This document shows, one piece after another, positions 62,269-64,000 of a DNA stretch of 64,000 nucleotides. The translations under genes were made by a program, and so were the position numbers. Location of the stretch: NCBI RefSeq assembly GCF_001524445.2, contig NZ_CP013419.1:310001-374000 (forward strand), given 5' to 3'. The DNA comes from Burkholderia savannae. GTDB lineage: Bacteria; Pseudomonadota; Gammaproteobacteria; Burkholderiales; Burkholderiaceae. The notes below the pieces were generated by a model. It saw only the letters and a list, made by a program, of their open reading frames with translations. It made no database searches and was not told the DNA's origin. Within the stretch, counting starts at the first letter, position 1; the number at the start of each line of letters is the position of its first letter.

Positions 62269-63873
62269 ATGCGTGTTCACCTATTGAAATCGGCCGTCGC
62301 GATGGCGAGCGCCGTGATGGCCGGTGGCTGCGCCGTGACGCAACAGGACGTGAACGACAGCTACGACGCCGCACATCGCACGATATCGGATGCATTAGGG
62401 AAGGGACCTGTACCGATGGCACTAGTCGAGGACGTGCCGACCGCGTTCCTCGGAGATCGCCTAGTGCCGCTCGCCTATGAAGCGACGTTGCCGGCTGCAT
62501 TCCGTGAGAAGACGATCACGCTCCCTGCGAATCTTGGGATCAAGCAGATCGCCACGCTCGTCTCGACGGCGACGGGCTACCCCGTGCACCTGAGCCCCGA
62601 CGTGTTCGTGCCGCGCGATTCGTTGGTCCCCGGACAAACCGAGTCGAAGGGGCAGAACGGCGCTGCGCGATCCGAAGAGCCGATCTATCGGCAAGCGTTC
62701 ACGGGCCGGGCCGGCATGTACATGAAGAACATGACGACCGACCTAGGCCTCGACTGGTCATTTGACGGCAGCACGATCAACGTGTCCCGGTTTGTCACTC
62801 GGATGTACCAGATCGCGGCGATTCCCGGCAAGGTGTCGATCAAGTCGACGATGAGCAAGGGAATGGATACGTCGACCGGCAACCAGTCGGGCAGCGGTAG
62901 CGGTGGTAGCTCGGGCGGGAACACCGGCTCGTTCTCAGCGCAGACATCGACCGGCCGGGAAGGCGATTTCGATCAGATCGCCGCGATCACCGCCGAAATC
63001 GAGAAGCTGCGCTCGCCGATGGGCCGCGTCAGCATCAATCCGCAGAGCCGTCTCGTGATGGTGCACGACACCAAGGAGGCGGCAGACAACATCGGCAAGC
63101 TGCTCAAGCACGAGAACGCGATCTCGACGCGTCAAGTGGCGATTACGGTTCGCACGATCCAGATCGCGCTGAACAAGGGCAGTCAAGCGGGAATGAACGC
63201 GGATGTCGTGTTCAACGCGATGCACGCGGGCCTCGCGCGGTATGCGATCAGCTTTACATCGCCGACATCGCTTGCCTCGGGCGGCGGGGCGGTCGGTGTA
63301 TCTGTGTTGCGCCCGGATGCACCGTTCTCCGGCACCAACGCGGTCGTGAATGCGCTGAACCAGTACGGCCGCACCGTGCAGGACAACACGATGACCAAGA
63401 TGACGCTCAACGGCCTGCCGGTCTCGGTGGCGTCGTTCAAGAGCGATGACTACCTGCGCTCGACCACGCCGTCGTCCGGCTCGCTGACGGCGACGTCCGG
63501 CGGTGTGCCGGGTCTGACACCGGGCACGATCACGACGGGCGACTTCGTGAACGTTCTGCCGGCAGTCAACGACCACAACCAGATCGTCCTCGCATATTGG
63601 GCGGATAGCTCGAAGCTGAACGGTCCGTTCACGAGCGCGGGCGCTGGGTCTGGTCAGACCCAGCAACAAATCCAGCTGGCACATACGATCGGTACGAAGG
63701 ACGATCAGACGATCGCACTGTCGGACGGGCAGACCATCGTACTGTATGGCGCGATCACCGACCAGGCCGATAGCACGACGAATACCGGCATCGCCGGCAT
63801 CACGGGTAGCTGGAACAAGGCGAAGACGTTCCAGATCATCATGCTGAAGGCGACGGTCGTTCCGTCGATGTGA
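62269..63873 (+). CDS. pilN: PilN-type type IVb pilus secretin lipoprotein
   Basis: This 534-residue outer-membrane secretin starts MRVHLLKSAVAMASAVMAGG with lipobox Cys (GGCAVTQ). N-domains (LGIKQIATLVSTATGYPVHL; LGLDWSFDGSTINVSRF) precede a Ser/Gly-rich loop (residues 210-235) and the secretin domain (RVSINPQSRLVMVHDTKEAA, FVNVLPAVNDHNQIVLAYWA). A 27-bp direct repeat gives a second ATG at 62242 with the same leader, so a nine-residue longer form is possible. The multimer forms the pore through which the pilus exits. Confidence 0.9.
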   Translation: MRVHLLKSAVAMASAVMAGGCAVTQQDVNDSYDAAHRTISDALGKGPVPMALVEDVPTAFLGDRLVPLAYEATLPAAFREKTITLPANLGIKQIATLVSTATGYPVHLSPDVFVPRDSLVPGQTESKGQNGAARSEEPIYRQAFTGRAGMYMKNMTTDLGLDWSFDGSTINVSRFVTRMYQIAAIPGKVSIKSTMSKGMDTSTGNQSGSGSGGSSGGNTGSFSAQTSTGREGDFDQIAAITAEIEKLRSPMGRVSINPQSRLVMVHDTKEAADNIGKLLKHENAISTRQVAITVRTIQIALNKGSQAGMNADVVFNAMHAGLARYAISFTSPTSLASGGGAVGVSVLRPDAPFSGTNAVVNALNQYGRTVQDNTMTKMTLNGLPVSVASFKSDDYLRSTTPSSGSLTATSGGVPGLTPGTITTGDFVNVLPAVNDHNQIVLAYWADSSKLNGPFTSAGAGSGQTQQQIQLAHTIGTKDDQTIALSDGQTIVLYGAITDQADSTTNTGIAGITGSWNKAKTFQIIMLKATVVPSM

Positions 63874-63876
63874 TCG

Positions 63877-64000
63877 ATGATGCATATCACGGAACCCCTG
63901 CCAACTGACAAGCGCGCGCGGCTTGTTTTTGGCATTGACTGGCGGGCCTACCCGGTGAAGGGGGGTAAGGCCGAGCGGCGGCGTTACGCCGATACATTCG
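63877..64000 (+). CDS. PilO-like type IVb pilus protein, N-terminal part only
   Basis: The frame MMHITEPLPTDKRARLVFGI then DWRAYPVKGGKAERRRYADT runs off the window. The FGIDWRAYPVKGxKAERRRYA pattern is the start of the PilO2-type protein that follows pilN in type IVb operons. It starts 3 bases after the secretin stop. Confidence 0.65.
   Translation, partial: MMHITEPLPTDKRARLVFGIDWRAYPVKGGKAERRRYADTF

Overview
The window looks like part of a large plasmid, or plasmid-like accessory replicon, of a Burkholderia-type betaproteobacterium. This is inferred from GC-rich coding DNA, the protein families present, a plasmid-type H-NS protein and the insertion sequence (IS) families; no ribosomal or housekeeping gene is present to fix the species. 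I saw no rRNA, tRNA or CRISPR array.

Layout. 1-480 holds two small unknown genes. 557-2013 is a gutted IS21 element followed by a 1,284-bp IS3-family element. 2048-7199 is a surface/virulence cluster on the minus strand: a lytic transglycosylase, a membrane-anchored ToxR/CadC-like regulator and a trimeric autotransporter adhesin with long internal repeats. 7860-12654 is nested mobile DNA: an IS701 remnant holding a 508-bp IS66 derivative, and an IS3-family transposase gene split by a complete serine-recombinase cassette. 12655-18864 is a chaperone-usher fimbrial locus (usher, chaperone and two pilins on minus; a tip-adhesin-like gene divergent on plus). 18866-33718 is a graveyard of IS3, IS5, IS21, IS66 and IS630 pieces, with fossil tail and lysis genes of a P2/Mu-like prophage and one LysR regulator. 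33716-40667 holds a BvgS-like hybrid kinase and a BvgA-like response regulator, now separated by an IS5-family element that itself contains an IS110 element. 40930-50005 is more IS debris with an H-NS gene, a HigBA-type toxin-antitoxin pair and a frameshifted tyrosine integrase. 50151-55921 is the replication and partition module: repeats, parS-like palindromes, parB, parA, iterons, a Rep_3-type initiator and a ParB-like regulator. 56325-64000 is a transfer operon of VirB8, VirB9 and VirB10 followed by transglycosylases, a VirB9/TcpQ-like protein, a TcpQ-like protein, a PilN-type secretin and the start of PilO.

How it fits together. The two-component system, fimbriae and autotransporter could form one adhesion regulon: the same inverted repeat (CTCGGA-N4-TCCGAG type) lies upstream of the adhesin and in the fimbrial divergent promoter. 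The IS5 end lies 26 bp before the likely native kinase start, so the kinase has probably lost its original promoter. The last 8 kb joins a type IV secretion core to type IVb pilus parts in one tightly overlapping operon, with cell-wall hydrolases between them. The serine-recombinase cassette is the best-defined unusual mobile unit, because both of its junctions can be read inside the gene it interrupted.
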